From positions 62,001 through 126,000 of the forward strand of contig NC_082417.1 in NCBI RefSeq assembly GCF_004011695.2: DNA of 64,000 nucleotides, written 5' to 3'. The DNA is from Ascochyta rabiei (lineage: Eukaryota > Ascomycota > Dothideomycetes > Pleosporales > Didymellaceae). The notes beneath the pieces were generated by a model. That model did not search any database. It was given only the letters and a program-made list of their open reading frames with translations, and had not been told where the DNA came from. This document shows, piece after piece, positions 32,524 to 44,878 of the stretch. The translations under genes were made by a program, and so were the position numbers. Every line of letters begins with the position of its first letter. Positions within the stretch are counted from its first letter, which is position 1.

Positions 32524-33111
32524 CTACTGCGGCGCCTGCTTCTGTAAATCGGCCTCAACGCCCCTCTGCCGCGCCTTGCCCTCATCGTGCTGCCTCTGCG
32601 CCTCCGCCCTCTGCGCCTGGTTCCCCGTAAGCCCCGCAACCGCGCCCCCAACTGCACCACCAATACGGTCGTGCACGCCCTTGCCGAGATCTGAAAGCTG
32701 GCCCTGCGCTTCCTGGCCTTTACCCTCCTCGTTCTGGCGGATTCCTTCTTGCTTCAGCCCCTCGGCGCCGACGAAGCCGCCGACACTCTCCTTGAGCGCG
32801 CCGACGTTCTGGTTCCATGAGCCTGCGCTGCGGTTCGGGTCGTCTTTTGCGACGCCACCTGAAGCGGTGGCCGTGAAGGGGCCGGCTTTGGCGGTGGCGT
32901 GCGAGAGGTCTTTCTCTGCGGCGGCTTGGGTCTTGCGGTTCTCGCCTTGTGCCTGGGTAAGGTCAGTGGGTAGGGCGGAGGAGAGTAGGGAAGCTGAGCG
33001 TACCTTGTCGGCAGTGCTGCCAGTCAGGCTTCCGAGCGCACTCTGGACGGCGCCAGCGGCCTGGTCGAGGTAGCTCTGAGCGGAAGAGGTCTGGTCCTTG
33101 TTGTTTGACAT
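32524..33111 (-). CDS. CsbD-like stress protein (mismatch/cruciform-DNA-binding type), two exons
   Basis: Exons 33111-33004 and 32952-32524 encode 178 residues: short, hydrophilic, rich in Ala, Gly, Gln and Lys. An N-terminal SYLDQAAGAVQSALGSLTG and later GGAVGGAVAGLTGNQ and AEAQRQHDEGKARQRGVE resemble CsbD-like repeats and the fungal proteins named after Ustilago Hmp1, described as binding mismatched or cruciform DNA. The intron (33003-32953, GTACGC..CCCAG) is exactly 51 bases with no stop, so retaining it would add 17 residues. Such proteins are usually stress- or stationary-phase-induced. The 3' side of the gene carries the duplicated polypurine block. Domain assignment likely; function inferred. 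Confidence 0.75.
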   Translation of the reverse strand: MSNNKDQTSSAQSYLDQAAGAVQSALGSLTGSTADKVRSASLLSSALPTDLTQAQGENRKTQAAAEKDLSHATAKAGPFTATASGGVAKDDPNRSAGSWNQNVGALKESVGGFVGAEGLKQEGIRQNEEGKGQEAQGQLSDLGKGVHDRIGGAVGGAVAGLTGNQAQRAEAQRQHDEGKARQRGVEADLQKQAPQ

Positions 33112-33708
33112 GATTGCGGTTGTTGTAAGTTTGATTTAGAGGTCGTAGAACTACTCTGTGTGATGATGCGTGTAGAATTCGGTCGCGGTTATCACTTTAT
33201 CTTCCCTGCGCCGTGTTCGCAATCGCGACATGTGAACAGCCCTATGACGTCACCCCCTCCCCACATGGCCGCCATCTGTCCAGACCTGCACAGTCAAGTT
33301 GGACCCTGGAGACTCGACGATCTGACTAAGGTGGCGCCGTTAAATGAGCTTGTTTCTGATCCACGCATCCACATGGGCCTGGAGAAACGGAGCTTCCCGC
33401 TTACTGGTGGTGGATCATTCGATGTCAGCACGCTCACGATGTACAGTATGATGCAATGCATCTAGGGACGTAGTCAGATGTGTCGTGGCGACACGCAACG
33501 TGGTGTGTATTGCTTTTGTGGTCGAGATATGAAGTGATTGTGCGTCAATAAAAAGAAAGCCTGAACAATAATGAAAATGCCCTAGAAGCCAGCCCGTACA
33601 GTAACGTCTGCGGGCACACAGACGTCTGCAGGCATGCAACTTCGTCGAGGAATGACCTCTTTGAGATATAAGAGCTCTCAGGCGGAGACGGCTTGAGAAA
33701 GTCTTCGC
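33112..33708. other. Intergenic, CsbD-like to IDO
   Basis: Upstream region of the CsbD-like gene and 3' flank of IDO. Contains a short TATCACTTTATC near 33189 and no gene recognised. Confidence 0.4.
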
Positions 33709-35210
33709 TTACCAGTGACAGATCTTCAGTGTGTTAGCTTTGAACTTTCAGTCCTGGGAGAGGAAAGACTTACACCACCTTCGCTGTCGTCGACACTCCA
33801 AGTCCCTGCGAGGCCGACGACTTCAACAGCACCGTCGAAACCCTCCGTGACTTTGCCGAGCCTTGCAACGCCTGTATCTCCTGGACCGTTGCCAAGCAGC
33901 CGACGTGCCCAAGCATCGATGGCAGGCTCACCAGTCTCGTCGCGAGCCTGCTTCAAGAAAGGGATGAGGGCAGTACCACCAGTGCCTCGGAGCGCCTTGC
34001 TGCCACTCCGCTGTACAGTATTCGCAAGATTGACGGGCTGAGGCTGGTTCATGGCCTGCTTTGGCGCAGCGCTCTTGTTCTCGCGGGATTTGATGATGAT
34101 GTAACGCGAGACGAGCTGGATGTGCTTATCGCGAAGAGTTCGCAGCATAGCCAAGCATGCGTCGAACGCCGTGGTGAGAGCGCGATCGCTACGCTTTGAC
34201 TCGACAAACTCTCGGATGTTTGCCACACGCTCGACAGCCTCGAGGAACCTGCGATGGGGGCCAGGCATATAGTTGCGCATCTCCGTGATGAAGTTGTTGC
34301 CGGGCGCTCCAACAGCACCGCCAGCAGACTCTGGCTGGTCTGTCGACTTCTTGCCAGTTGGACGGTGCTCGACGCCGAGGACGATGTCAAAGAATTGAAT
34401 GACAGAGCTCTGTGCGTTACTGCCGCCGCCAAACTGAACATAAGGCTGCTGGCCTGTTCCGTCATCAAATCTGACTCCATTCGGCAAGCCAGCATCCGCC
34501 ATGTTCTTGCTGCCAGCGAGGAACGGCCGGATTCGGTGGAAGAAGACATGCGGGTCGCACGTCTCGTACATGCGCTCCAGCAAAACGCCGATTTCGTCCA
34601 GTCGCTCAGCGAATGTGCGCAGACACTCTGTTACTGTGGCACTGTTGTTTCGCCTCGCTGCTGCCATGGCTTCGATCATCATCGGGATGATAGGTCCTGC
34701 ACGTGCTTCGATTGCGACGGACACAAGGTAGAACCACGATTCGTCCAGCGAGCCGGTGAAAGTCATCTGTGTCATCAGGTTGTCCAGAGTATCTGCTGGC
34801 TCGTTGCTGAAGAGCGGTCGCCAGTTCCATAGGCAAACGCCGGCGTACGTGGCTACGGCTGGCATTTCGAGGTGTCGGCATGTCTCCAAGAAGGGGATCG
34901 AGATGGACGGTGGTACGACATCGGCCGGTCTGTCGCCTCCCCATACATATGCATGAGCAAAGAAGCCAAGGATAGAGTAGGCTCGTTGCCACTCGGCTTG
35001 TGTGAGGAGGAGATCAGTAGACAGCACGGGAAGAGCATCGACCGTTCGCCGTAACCGCTTAGTAAGGATCAAGCCTTGGAAGTTGCGCACAACAGTCTCC
35101 CAAGGCTGGTAGTACGGATCAGGCAGGACGTCGAGAGGGATGTCCGAAGGCAAGAAGCCGTTCTGCGGAGAGACATCGAAGTCGCCTAGCCGGGGCAGTG
35201 GCGGTAGCAT
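33709..35210 (-). CDS. Indoleamine 2,3-dioxygenase, two exons
   Basis: Haem dioxygenase that opens the indole ring of tryptophan to N-formylkynurenine, the first step of kynurenine/NAD synthesis. Main exon 35210-33774 (479 codons) plus a proposed 15-base last exon 33723-33709 (ICHW and TAA) after a GTAAGT donor gives 483 residues. Family blocks are plain: RPFLAGSKNMADAG, YVQFGGGSNAQSSVIQFFD, EMRNYMPGPHRRFLE and RDKHIQLVSRYI, whose His (residue 363) matches the proximal haem ligand of animal IDO. The C-terminal GTGGTALIPFLKQARDET is also conserved. Fungi have several IDO paralogues; I cannot say which this is. The tiny last exon is the least certain part. trpC (tryptophan synthesis) lies 20 kb away, probably by chance. 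Confidence 0.92.
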
Positions 35211-36656
35211 TGTGGAGGGAAAAGGGTGTGGCGACTTGGTCGAGGCGAGGCGTGGTATTTAGATGCAGAAATCACGGATACAGGCGGGAGCTCTGATGTA
35301 GCGCTCGCTGCTTTGCTAAGCCCAGTTGTAATTTCTAGCTCAGGATCGGATCGCGAGGTATCGGAGGTCAGATTGCGTTCACAAAGGGCAGCCCTTGGCC
35401 ACGCGGCGGGTTCCGTGCGTGATCGGTGGAAAGGCGAGGTGTGTGTATCCGTCGACATGTATCGGCGGGGGGTGCGAAAGGTCTTGTTATTCAAGGACCC
35501 GGTCGTCTTGAGTCCAACGTGCGGGAGGAAGGAGCGTGTTGAGGCGTGTGGGTGGGACTGCTGAAGCGGAGCGAACGGTACCAGAGTTTTAAAAGCGTCA
35601 TTTAAGTTCCAGACGGAGAAGGCGACAAGTAATCGAGGCAGTCGCGACCTGAGTGTGAAACTCGCAGGCAAAAATGAACAAACGCCACACGCGCAAGACG
35701 ACGACAACCACTCTCCACAAGTCCGCGGCCGATGTAAAGAGAAAAACCCTTCCCATTGTGTGATCTGGGCCAGCGGATCAGCCGCACGCATAGTTGGGGA
35801 AGGCGTCAGAAACGGCTCGACGGAGATGGTTCGATTTGGCATTACCAGAAAGTCCGAAAATCTAGAGCTACATTAGCAATCATGTTACCTAGCGAGAAAC
35901 CCAGAGTCTATGATCCAACGTTTTACAAGGGGAGGCTAACGGGCCTACGGCGAACTACAATGCGCTAGCCGCGCTACTTGATCCCTGCACATGCTCTCGA
36001 TCGCAGGGTATAAGTGATTTACAACCCACGTGATTGCGATCTTGGAGCTCTCTCGTTTAAGCTCAACTGAACTGTCCCGGGAAGAAAGAACCAGATCCCT
36101 ATTTAAACTCCCTCTGAGGGCGCACGAAGCCTGAGCGGGGTCTAGGGTGGAAGAAGAAGTTACACGTTTACGCTTGCGCTGCCGAATCCAAGTCCAGGCA
36201 AGCAAGAGATAGACGCAACACATGAGAAACCTGCGGCACTGCGCTATAGTATTGCTCACGAGTATCATTTCATCCCCTTGAGAACCTACATCCATGACCA
36301 CAACTGCAATCACAACCACAACCAAACCCTCCGCCTCTATCCAACAACCCTCCATTATCAATCCATCCTCACATGAAGATAAAAGCCACACACACGTACA
36401 GGCTAATCTGCGGGTATAAACATCTACAGCGAATGTATGCGAAGGGGAGGAAAGTACACAACATTGCTTTTTCGCTGCGCAAAGGCAACAAACCCCATCC
36501 ACCTTAACCATGACCTCAACCTCGACCTCGAAACCCGGTATTAAATAGTTGTAAAAGTCCTCATGATATGCCGACACAGCTAGCTGGTGCCATTGGGTTT
36601 GTATGGTAGCGCTATTCCGAGTTCATAACGGCTAGCGCGTTTTCTGCTGAGACGCA
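35211..36656. other. Intergenic, IDO promoter and 3' flank of the DYRK kinase
   Basis: 1.45 kb with no convincing gene. Open frames on either strand are under 220 codons and have no domain. The part nearest 35210 is the IDO promoter. The AGAACCAGATCCCT stretch at about 36085 shows no feature I can name. Confidence 0.4.
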
Positions 36657-39600
36657 TCAGTGCGTGCGAAACGACTGTGGAGAAGGTGGTGGACTTACGA
36701 GACTGGCCATGGCCGCCGCTGAGGCAAGATCAGGCTTGCCAGATATACTGCGCTGAGCAACCCGTGGAAGACTGCTGGCAGCGCTGGCCGGGGCCCCATT
36801 TGTGGCTCGCTTGATGCCCACTCCTCCGGGGCCGGGTGCGCCACTGACGGTCGAGTGCCGTCGGGGCGCACTGGACTTGACAGGGGAGCTACTTGGTACG
36901 CGCTGATTGCTGTTGCCTGCAGTGCCGTTCTTGATGCTAGTCGCAGGAGGCTCCGGCAGCGGTCGAACACGAGCTTGCGGGGTCTGAGCGACCGGTGCTC
37001 GTTTGACGGGAGATGCAGTCCCCGCAGCGGTGTTGATAGGTCGTCGCCCAGCGTTTCTGCGAGCCCCCGTGATGAACTCGTGCTGCATGGCCTCATCTGG
37101 TCGCATACGACGTTCGGGATCCCAGCGGAGGCACCGCGCAATAAAGTCCAGAAAGGCTTCATCATCGCACTTGAGAGCTTGCTGCAACGTCTTTGAGCTC
37201 GGTCGGCGGCGGCGTCCCTTTGTGGAGACAGTAACTCTTGGCTTTCCCAGCGAGTCGAAGAAAAGCTTCTTCCTGCTGCTCTTCTCGATGAGGTGCTTCT
37301 CCGGCGGGCCAAAGATCTCCATGATGCAAGCGAGCTGTTCCTGCTCGTTCTCACCCGGGAAGATGGGGTAGCCAGTCAGGAGCTCGGCGAGGATGCAGCC
37401 CAAGCTCCACATGTCAATCGGCAAGCCGTAGCTCATGCCCAAGATGACCTCTGGTGACCGGTAGAAACGCGATTGAATGTACGTGTACACCTTCTCGTTC
37501 TCGAAACAACTCGACCCGAAATCGATGACCTTGATCTCCGAGTGCAGTGGATGCGCGAGTAGGATGTTCTCGGGTTTCAGATCACAGTGAATGACCCGCT
37601 GGCTCTTCAAGAGGACCAGCGAGCCAAGCATCTGCTTACAAAAGCGGCGGATAAGGCGCGGCGAGAAGCCCTTGAACTCGTGAGCTTTGATGAACTCGTA
37701 CAAGTTCATGCCAAGGAGTTCGGTCGATATGCAGAGATGCCCGCGGAAGTAGAAGCTTTGCGTGAAATTGATCATGCTGTGCTTGTTATCAGGATCCTAG
37801 TGTGGTTAGCCAGCAAGCAGAGCGGACGTCGAATCAACCTACCCATTCGCGCAGCTTCTGCAGGATGTTCACCTCGATGAGAGCCTGCTGGTGGAATCGC
37901 TTTTTGTTGCGAATAATCTTGATGGCAACGAGCCCTCCTGTCTTGTGGTCGACGCAGCGCACGACCTGCCCGAAGCTGCCCTTGCCGAGAAGGTCGACCA
38001 CCTCGTACCGGTAGGCGAGATGGTCTCCGAAGACTATGTTGTAGTCGCCCCGGTCGTCGTCATAGCCGAAGTTAGCGGTCTGCGCATTGAGGTCGCCAAC
38101 GTGCTTCTTGGCGTTCTTGGTGCCACAGAAGTAGATTTCCTTGTAGTCGATGATTTCGCCTCGTTCGAATATGTTCAGGTTCACCATCTGCAGAGCTTGC
38201 GCTGCAGTGACGCGCTCCTGAGGCACCGCACGCTTGCGAAGTGCGTCCACGTCGCGCGCCGCGTGCTCAAAGTCTTTGCGTTTCGAGGCAAGCTTCTTCA
38301 TCTCCTCGTCTGCCATGAGGTCGTCTCGATCGAGATTTGGGTCCAAATTGCGAGACCTGAGTACGTTGGAGGAAGACTTTGTGCCAAGCATTCGCTGCAT
38401 GGACGGCAATATAGATGGACTTGGCTTCGTGGTGGGTTGCCCAGTGGGTGAGGCGTTGTACCCCGATGCTGTTCGTGCAGTAGCTGTCTTCGTATCCTTG
38501 CGCGCAGCTGCCGCATCGGAGTCATTCTCGCTCGTGACAGTAGCAGTAGAGGGCTTCCGCCGGTTGAACTCGAGTGACGGCCGCATACGGTTTGCGTTCG
38601 TGTCAGGGGTGGGGCTGGTGTTGGTGGGACCACTCCACGTAGCTGAGGCCGGCAGACGGGGAGGTGGCATGTCACCATGTTTTGGCGGCTGCGGAGCAGA
38701 TGGATCCGCTTGTTGAGGGCCCTTGCGAGTTTGCTGATTCTGCGAGGAGTGAGATGCGACTTTGGATCCGGTTCGTCGCCAGCCACCCAAGCTCAGCTTC
38801 CGCCTGAGTGACGTGCTCGAGGAAGGCGTCTCCGGCTCGGTGGATGTAGATGTTTTGGCAGAGTCTGTCGTGTTGCTCTTCTTCAGTGGTCGTGGATCAG
38901 CCGTTCTCATGTTTTGCAACTCCACGTCTTTCTCGTTGGACTGGAACTCGCCGCTCGGACGCGACTGCAAGTGGGTGAACTCGCCGCTGCCCTTTGGCAA
39001 CGAGTTGGATGAGAAAGGCGTAGTAGCCTGTCGTCCAGGATTCAGAGTGGGGATTGGCATTGCAGAAAGCCCACCATGCGAACTGTCCTTGGCGTCTGTG
39101 CCACTGCGAAGGTTTATCGCGGAGCTGGTGCTGCGAATGTGCTTGCCAAAGTCATATCCCTTGTGGTAGCTGCTGCCCGAGAAGAAGCTCGTCTTGGACG
39201 CTGTCATGGGTGTGCTGGGTGTCTTGTTGGTGGCCCGTTTTGGAGGTGGCGTCACATTGCGTTGGTCGCCCTCGTGAGAAGGAGCTGTGAAGGAGGAGAT
39301 GCGGTTGCTGACGGGCGTGTCGAGGGGGAGCAAATTCAAAGGTGGTAGCCTGATAGGCTGGAGGTCCTTTTTGCTGGAATGCTGCAGTGTCGGGGTTCTC
39401 TCCACCTCTGCGCTGGCTCCTACGGTAAGGCCGCGTCTGTGCCGAATAGACCCTGTGCTTGAGTTTAGATGTGACAGATCATTGATGGTACGTTCGTTGA
39501 CCCGGCCTCCGTGCGTGGAGTTTGTCGGTGGCGGGTTCGTTGCTGATGGAGTGCTCGGCTTCGCTCCTGACGTCGCGAAAGAAAAGGTTTGGCGTTCGGG

Positions 39601-41469
39601 GTCTTTCGGCGACTCGTACGCCTTTGGGATGGCTGGCACGGGCGGAACGTCTTCTGTTTCTCCCCCCGCTGAGCTGTGGACGTTGCGTGGCTTCGCAGTG
39701 GGTAGCCTAGAGCTTTGCAAAGTAGGGTTAGTACGGAGCGGTATGGAAGAGCCGCCCACCTTCAAGGAGTTGATGCTGGAAGTGGAGGACAAGGAGATGC
39801 CTGAAGCGTACGATTTGCGGTTCTGCTCTGGCGTGGCACGCGCCGAAGACGGCGTCTCGCTCTTCCTGATCGAGATGGCCGGAGACTGGCTGAAGGCCTG
39901 CTCGTCGAAGGTGAAGTCGCCCTGTGGTGTGGGCGGGCCGACGGGTCCACCAGGCCCCGGCACTGGCATTGGCATGTTGGGGTTCATCGATAGGCGCTTC
40001 AACCTCCGCGCATCTGTCGGGCTGATGGTCCTCGCGCCCAGGCCGAAGTGATGCGGGACGGTGGACTGCCGCTTGCTGGCCGAGGAAGAGGGCGTGTGTT
40101 CACGCGGGACCTGAGCCGGCGACCTGCCTGGCGAACGAGCGTGGGAGCCGGACGTGGCTCCGGGGTCGGGGGTGAGCGCCTGTGCAGATGGATGGTGGCC
40201 GGACGTCTGCCTCGAGGGCGGCTGCAGCGACTTTGCCTTTGCGGTCCGTGTAGCACTTGGCAGTCGCTGTGCGGCGTTGGGCGGGTTGTGGTGGGCGGCC
40301 AGCGTCTCTCGGCGGTGAGCCTTGGTCTTTGACGGCGAGCGGCCCAGCCCGTTCTGGTCGAGGCTGCCACTGGCCAGGCGCGGCATGTCGTTGCGCGCCT
40401 CGAAGGTGCCCATGGGCAGCATCCCTGGGCCGACGCTCTTGCGCGGTGCACGTGCGGCGGGGTTGGGGGGTGCTGGCGCTGGGAAGTGACTCTGGCGGCG
40501 AGTTCGAATGGCCATGTTGGTTGCTGCAGGCGGCATGGCTGTGTTGTCGGTGAAGACGGGGTTGGTCGAGGTGGGCGGCTTGGGGGGGTTGTTTGCGGCT
40601 GGCCTGCGGGTGGCTGACTGGCTGAAGCGGCGCATGAACGAGCTGCGGGTGTCGCCCTGGCCGGCGGTGAAGGGCTGCATGGCGGGGGCGGCGTGGGCGG
40701 CGTGGGCGGAGGGCGCGGTGCTCCTGAAGCCGCCGGGGACGGGGAAGTCGCTCAGGTCGGGCTCGTAGGCCATGCTGTTGGCGAAGTCGTCGAAGTTGAC
40801 GGCGGGGAGGAAGTCGTAGGCGCCGCCGGAGGAAGGCTTGGGCGAGTTGGAGTTGGTGTTGGTGTTGGTGTTGGTGTTGGTGTTGGAGTTGGTGCTCGTG
40901 TTGGAGTTGGAGTTGGAGTTGGTGTTCGTGTTGGAGTGCGTGGTCGTGTTCGCGTTGGAGTGCGTGGTCGTCGTGGCAGGCCGGGTGGTGGGCAGGAGCG
41001 AACGGTTCTCGGGGGGCGCTCCGCTGGCAACCCTATGCATGGTCAGCACCTTCCCCCTTCGCCATGCACGCGCACTCGGCACGTCAGCATGGGCAGGAGC
41101 AGCGGCAGCGTACCGGTGCTTGGAGAAGTCCTGGGGCGGCCCACGGGGGCCCAGCGGCACCTTGGCCGTCCTTCTCTGCGAGCCCGGTGGCCTGCTGTCT
41201 GCGGGGCCGGGGCGTGTGGCAGCGACGGCACTCGAGGCAATCGACGCGCTGGCGGTGCTCGACGCCGTTCTCGAGGCGCTCGACGTCTTCTGGAACTTGC
41301 GCACCCGCTCGTCTGGCACGGTCAGTACGGGGGCCAGCGGGGGCCAGCGGGGACAGCTCGCGGCGGCGGCGGTGGTGGTGGTGGTGGTGGTGGTGGTACC
41401 TGTGGAGCCGCTGGAGTCCTCGGACGCGGCGTGGTGGGCGTCCATGGCTCGCCCAGGCGGCGCAGTCAT
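36657..41469 (-). CDS. DYRK-family protein kinase, Pom1-like, two exons
   Basis: Exons 41469-37843 and 37796-36657 (46-base intron) give about 1588 residues. The first 1090 are Ser/Pro/Asn-rich and probably disordered. The DYRK homology box (IIDYKEIYFCGTKNAKKH and NFGYDDDRGDYNIV) leads into the kinase: LLGKGSFGQVVRC, VAIKIIRNK, CDLKPENILL, KVIDFGSSC and the activation loop YTYIQSRFYRSPEVILG with the YxY tyrosine that DYRKs autophosphorylate. S. pombe Pom1 sets polarity gradients and cell-size control. The ATG at 41469 is the first in frame; the frame is open to 41583 but begins with TTG. The end may be different: GTAAGT at 36701 with TCTCAG at 36650 would replace the last 14 residues by QKTR. 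Confidence 0.9.
40845..40975. repeat. Coding Asn-Thr/Ser repeat in the DYRK kinase
   Basis: Plus-strand GTTGGT/GTTGGA hexamers encode NTNTNSNSNSNTSTN on the minus strand, with THSNANTTTHSN before it. The length is a multiple of three. The plus-strand reading (Leu/Val repeats) is an artefact. Confidence 0.88.
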
Positions 41470-42775
41470 GGTCAGGTCGCAGCGCGGGGCCCGTCCCAAT
41501 GCTCTGCTGTCGCTGTTCGCCGGCGCTGTCCAGGACACTCGACGTCCAATGTGCCCCTCGGTCTGCGCGAGGCGCGTCTCCAAGCTTCGAGCTTGGCGGG
41601 CTGCTCAGGCTATGCGGACATGTCGACGGTGCGGGCGTGTCGGGCGGCGGTGGGCAAGGGGCGGCCTGGGGCTCTCAGGCTTCGGCGTGTCGTCGTGCGT
41701 GGCTCGCCGGCAGGGGGGCAGAGAGCAGAGGCTGCTTCACGGGGGAGCGAGGCGAGCGGCAGAGGGGGAGCGCGTGTTTTCTGGCGGACGTCGTCGGTCC
41801 AACGCTCTCCCTCCAGATGCCAAATGCCAGAGGCCCGGGCGACTGACAGCCACTAAGCCCACCCCTGCCGCTGTGACTCGGCGAGACAGCCATCCAAAGT
41901 TCCAAACACTGCCCTCACCCGGGGAACCAGCGCACGTCCAGTTCTGCATTCCAGCATCCAGCACCGGCATCAGCATCGATATCAGCATCAGCATCAGCAT
42001 CAGCATCAATACCAATCATCAACATCAATCATCAACATCATCATCAACATCATCATCAACATCATCATCAACATCATCATCAACATCATCATCAACATCA
42101 TCATCAACATTATCATCAACATCAATCATATCATCAGCATCAAACCTTCTCTGACACTCACACCTTAGCCTGTCTTGCGCGGAGACGAGCCGGAGCGCTT
42201 GCAGTTAGCTACCCATCGTCTGGCCTCGAGCAAGGCTTCTTTCTGCACGACGGCAACACGCCCCAACTCTAATGCACCCTAGCGGTAGCACGGCGCCGAG
42301 CATGTGCACCGCGTCGTGAACCCTGATCGGCGCCGCTGCTTGCCGCTTGTTGTCCATTGTCAATACTTCACCTTTTCCACATCAGCATCTCTTCCTGGCC
42401 CTGGCCGTTGGGCATCACCACGCCTCGTCGGTGCTGATGCCACACGGCGCCGTGCATCATGGCAGCAAGCACATCGCAATTTCGGAATGCTCGTTGTCGT
42501 TGGTTGTCATAGCCACCCGCATCTAAGCAGGGGTTCCGCGTGTGGCTGAATCTCGCCAAGCCTGCCATGCCTGTTCACATGCTCCTGCGTCATTCACGCT
42601 ACCACACAAGACCACCCATCAGAACCACGTCTCACACGTCTCACACGTCTCAACACGTCTTGCTCAGAAAGAGCTGGATCCCAAAGGACATGGCTTGGCT
42701 GAAATCACTTGACACTTGACTGAAATCGATGCGTTCGTCTAAACCAGGCCAACACAGCGCCTCACAACAGCCACC
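41470..42775. promoter_or_regulatory. Divergent promoter, Pom1-like kinase / Pex24-type peroxin
   Basis: 1.3 kb between divergent genes. It contains a long ATCAGC/ATCAAC microsatellite at about 41964-42135, made of CATCATCAA units, and repeats of CTCACACGT (42630-42655). No gene recognised; the plus-strand frame reaching back to 40838 is an antisense artefact plus the microsatellite. Confidence 0.5.
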
Positions 42776-44354
42776 ATGAGCAACCACAACGCCAGCTCTC
42801 TCGCCAACAGCGACACCCCCATACCCGTGGTTCACATCCACCCCGCAGACACCCCAGCATCACGCACCCCGAACCCGGAACATGGCTCGCATCGGCTCTC
42901 TGCCACCAAGCTCAAGGACAAGCTCGAATCGCTGGGTGACAGCATGAGTCGTGAATCAACAAGCAGAATGGGCGACCGCATGGTCAACCTGTGAGTGCAG
43001 TGTCGACCCCTCCCAGCCCAACACTCACAGCCACAGCCTCCTCGCCCAGGTCCTGCCCAGCGAGGATCCATCTGCCGCCTCGCCGCCAGAGAGCGCTTCT
43101 GACGCTGCAACCCCTCAGGTCAAGGACCGCCGCTCACGCACCTACGTCGAGCGCCCCAACTTCAGCCTCCCCACCATGTCGTCCAACTTCCGGCGATTCA
43201 ACTCGCGCATAGGCGTGGCGTTTGTCTTCCAGAACCGTCTCATCCACCTCTTCACCTGGAGACAGCCAACCCAGACCCTGTCTTTCCTCTTCATGTACAC
43301 CTTCATATGCATCGACCCCTACCTCCTCCCTGTCCTTCCTCTCGCCGGCTGTCTGTTCTTCATCATGGTCCCCGCCTACCTCACACGCCACCCTCCCCCT
43401 CCGACATCATTCCCCACCGACCTCTACCCGCTGGGTGGCCCGGCGCTCGCAGACGCGCCCACGATCAAGCCCGCACCGGAATTCAGCAAGGACTTCTTCC
43501 GCAACATGCGCGACCTGCAGAACTGCATGGAGGACTTCTCGCGCGGCCACGACGCCGTTCTGTCTTTTCTGACGCCTCTCACCAACTTCTCAAACGAGAA
43601 CCTCAGCTCGCTGCTCTACATCGCCCTGCTCCTCGTGTCGTGTGCACTCTTCCTCGTCTCGCACCTGCTGCCCTGGCGCTTCATCTTCTTGGTGCTCGGC
43701 TACGGCGCTCTCGCCATGGGCCACCCGGCCGTGCAAGACGTCCTCTCGACGCCCGCCAACGAAGCACGGCTCGCCTCGGCCGAAAACGACGGGCGCTCCT
43801 TCCTGCTCAGCGCCAGCAAAACCGACATCGAACTGCAAACGCACCAGCGCCCGCGCGAAGTCGAAATCTTCGAGCTCCAGCACCGCGCCCTGCACGACGC
43901 AACAGGCGAGTACGAACCCGTCCTCTTCAGCACTTCGCCCTACTCTCCGCTGTCACCCGCGCGCATCTCCGGCGACCGGCCCCGCGGCTGCGCCTTCTTC
44001 GAGGACGTCCTCCCCCCGCGCGGCTGGCGCTGGAGCGACAAGAAATGGACGCTCGACCTGCTGAGCCGCGAGTGGGTCGAGGACCGGTGCGTGACGGGTG
44101 TGGAAGTCGAAACCGAGGGCGAGCGCTGGGTCACGGATCTCCACTACGAAGTCCTTGACAGCGACGACACGGCGAAATCGAATCCCTACGACAAGACGAG
44201 GAGAGCCAGCGTGCGGGACAAGAGCACTAAAGACATCAGCGAGCAGGAACGTGACGTCCTCCGCCGCACCTGGGAGAGCGGCCGTCCGAGCCGCAAGGGC
44301 GAATGGAGGAGACGCCGGTGGGTGCGGAACGTGGAGCGCGTGGGTACATCGTAG
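42776..44354 (+). CDS. Peroxisomal membrane peroxin of the Pex24/28/29 family with dysferlin domain, two exons
   Basis: Exons 42776-42990 and 43037-44354 (CT|GTGAGT, CACAG, phase 2) give 510 residues. The splice restores GDRMVNLLLAQVLPSEDP, a signature of the family. Next come the conserved block NFRRFNSRIGVAFVFQNRL and several membrane helices (LSFLFMYTFICIDPYLLPVL, LPLAGCLFFIMVPAYL, LLYIALLLVSCALFLVSHLL, WRFIFLVLGYGALAMG). The C-terminal half has the split dysferlin domain: VEIFELQHRAL, RGWRWSDKKWTLDL, and the last RRRWVRNVERV. These ER/peroxisome proteins control peroxisome number and size. N-terminal 100 residues are Ser/Pro-rich. Confident in the family; the exact paralogue cannot be assigned. 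Confidence 0.88.
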
Positions 44355-44878
44355 CATCAATAACAATACCCATTGAACCTACAAAATCCTTCCCTCTACT
44401 ACCAATTACAACCCCTGTAGCAAGACAAGGAAACAATTACTGAAAATAAACATACAAGGATATCAGCAAGTAACAGCATTGCATTCCTTACTACACGTAC
44501 AAGAGCTGCTTTGTTAGGCGGGTAGATGGGTGGATGGGTAGTAGAGGGGTAGTAGAAGATATAGCAGCATAGTTGAGATTTGTACGAGAGAGTTGAGCAT
44601 ATCGTAGTACTTGCACACCAGGAATGTATTTTACATCAAAAATAAAGAGACGTTCTCTTAACTGCATTGTGTTGGTTCTAGAAACTTGGCCTTGTGGTGC
44701 TGTTCCTACAAGGTAGTGTTCGTGCTTTCGAGTTCCTACAAAGTAGTGTTCGTGCTTTCCACTCACCCATCACGCAGACGGCTTATCGATAAGCCCCGAT
44801 TTGACGACACCACTTTCGTGCGCCCTGGTCGCGACCACAGCCTCTTCCCGTGCCCGTCTTCTCCAAACGCGCCTAGCC
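44355..44878. other. Intergenic, peroxin to YGR210C-like gene
   Basis: 3' flank and promoter. A direct repeat of about 30 bases starting GTTCCTACAA is present twice (44700-44729 and 44731-44760), differing by G/A. No gene. Confidence 0.5.

Noticed and set aside
40838..42154. Plus-strand open frame with Leu/Val repeats
   Set aside because: Antisense of the Pom1-like kinase repeat and of an ATCAAC microsatellite; no domain or splice support.
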